This document shows positions 6,910-6,965 of a DNA stretch of 6,965 bases, piece after piece (position 1 is the first letter of the stretch; every line of letters begins with the position of its first letter). This DNA is from an uncultured Prevotellaceae bacterium (GTDB lineage Bacteria > Bacteroidota > Bacteroidia > Bacteroidales > Muribaculaceae). Made by a program: the position numbers and the translations under genes. The DNA lies in contig CAMFSS010000108.1 in NCBI GenBank assembly GCA_945983195.1, positions 1 through 6,965 on the forward strand, read 5' to 3'. The notes below the pieces were generated by a model. That model searched no databases. It saw only the letters and a program-made list of their open reading frames with translations, and was not told the DNA's origin.

Positions 6910-6952
6910 TCTGATTAAAATAATAAAAGATATGGTATCTTTATGACACACA

Positions 6953-6960
6953 CAAACATT
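6953..6960 (-). promoter_or_regulatory. Weak candidate -7 element for the hybrid regulator gene
   Basis: On the minus strand the bases read AATGTTTG, one mismatch from TAnnTTTG, 43 bases upstream of the ATG at 6909. A start near 6946 would leave a leader of about 37 AT-rich bases and would place the in-frame GTG at 6951 outside the transcript, supporting the ATG. The -33 region lies beyond the window edge and cannot be checked. Confidence 0.3.
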
Positions 6961-6965
6961 TTAAT

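Noticed and set aside
6907..6951. Alternative GTG start of the regulator at 6951, 14 codons upstream
   Set aside because: It would give a basic n-region (Lys4, Arg14), a point in its favour. However, it is GTG, sits right beside the candidate -7 element and probably lies outside the transcript. It is kept only as a fallback.
1..6965. Mobile elements, CRISPR arrays, tRNA or rRNA genes
   Set aside because: No transposase-like frames, terminal inverted repeats, regularly spaced repeats or recognisable structural RNA sequences were seen.

Overview
The window looks like part of a carbohydrate-utilisation (PUL-type) locus from a member of the Bacteroidales. Four things point there: a one-protein hybrid two-component system (periplasmic propeller sensor, kinase, receiver and AraC output in one chain), two lipoproteins with Bacteroidetes-style signals, start sites without Shine-Dalgarno sequences behind AT-rich leaders, and a near-perfect Bacteroidetes -7 promoter element (TAnnTTTG). 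Genus cannot be fixed from the sequence. The fairly GC-rich coding DNA would suit Muribaculaceae or Prevotella-like taxa, but that is a guess.

Layout from left to right. Positions 1-117 hold no supported gene, only a hairpin just past the stop of the first gene. Positions 118-1671 (minus) encode an IPT/TIG plus NHL-like beta-propeller lipoprotein, probably a surface glycan-binding protein. Positions 1672-1947 are an AT-rich divergent control region with a good plus-strand promoter, a weaker minus-strand promoter, a 21-23 bp imperfect direct repeat and helically phased T-tracts. Positions 1948-2973 (plus) encode a GH43-like lipoprotein in which two of the three canonical catalytic acids appear to be replaced. 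Positions 2941-6909 (minus) carry the hybrid two-component regulator, which overlaps the GH43 gene tail-to-tail by 33 bp.

The most striking point is that the regulator is split by a single in-frame TAG at 3526-3528, inside its receiver domain. Reading continues in the same frame through the rest of the receiver and a complete AraC DNA-binding domain. The cause could be a nonsense mutation, a base-call error or an unusual translation event. As read, the sensor-kinase half is separated from its DNA-binding output.

Working model (inference): the regulator senses an oligosaccharide in the periplasm and drives the divergent promoters at 1672-1947. The two lipoproteins then bind, and possibly cleave, an arabinose- or xylose-containing glycan at the cell surface. 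No SusC/SusD pair lies in the window. It could be downstream of the IPT gene, beyond the left edge.
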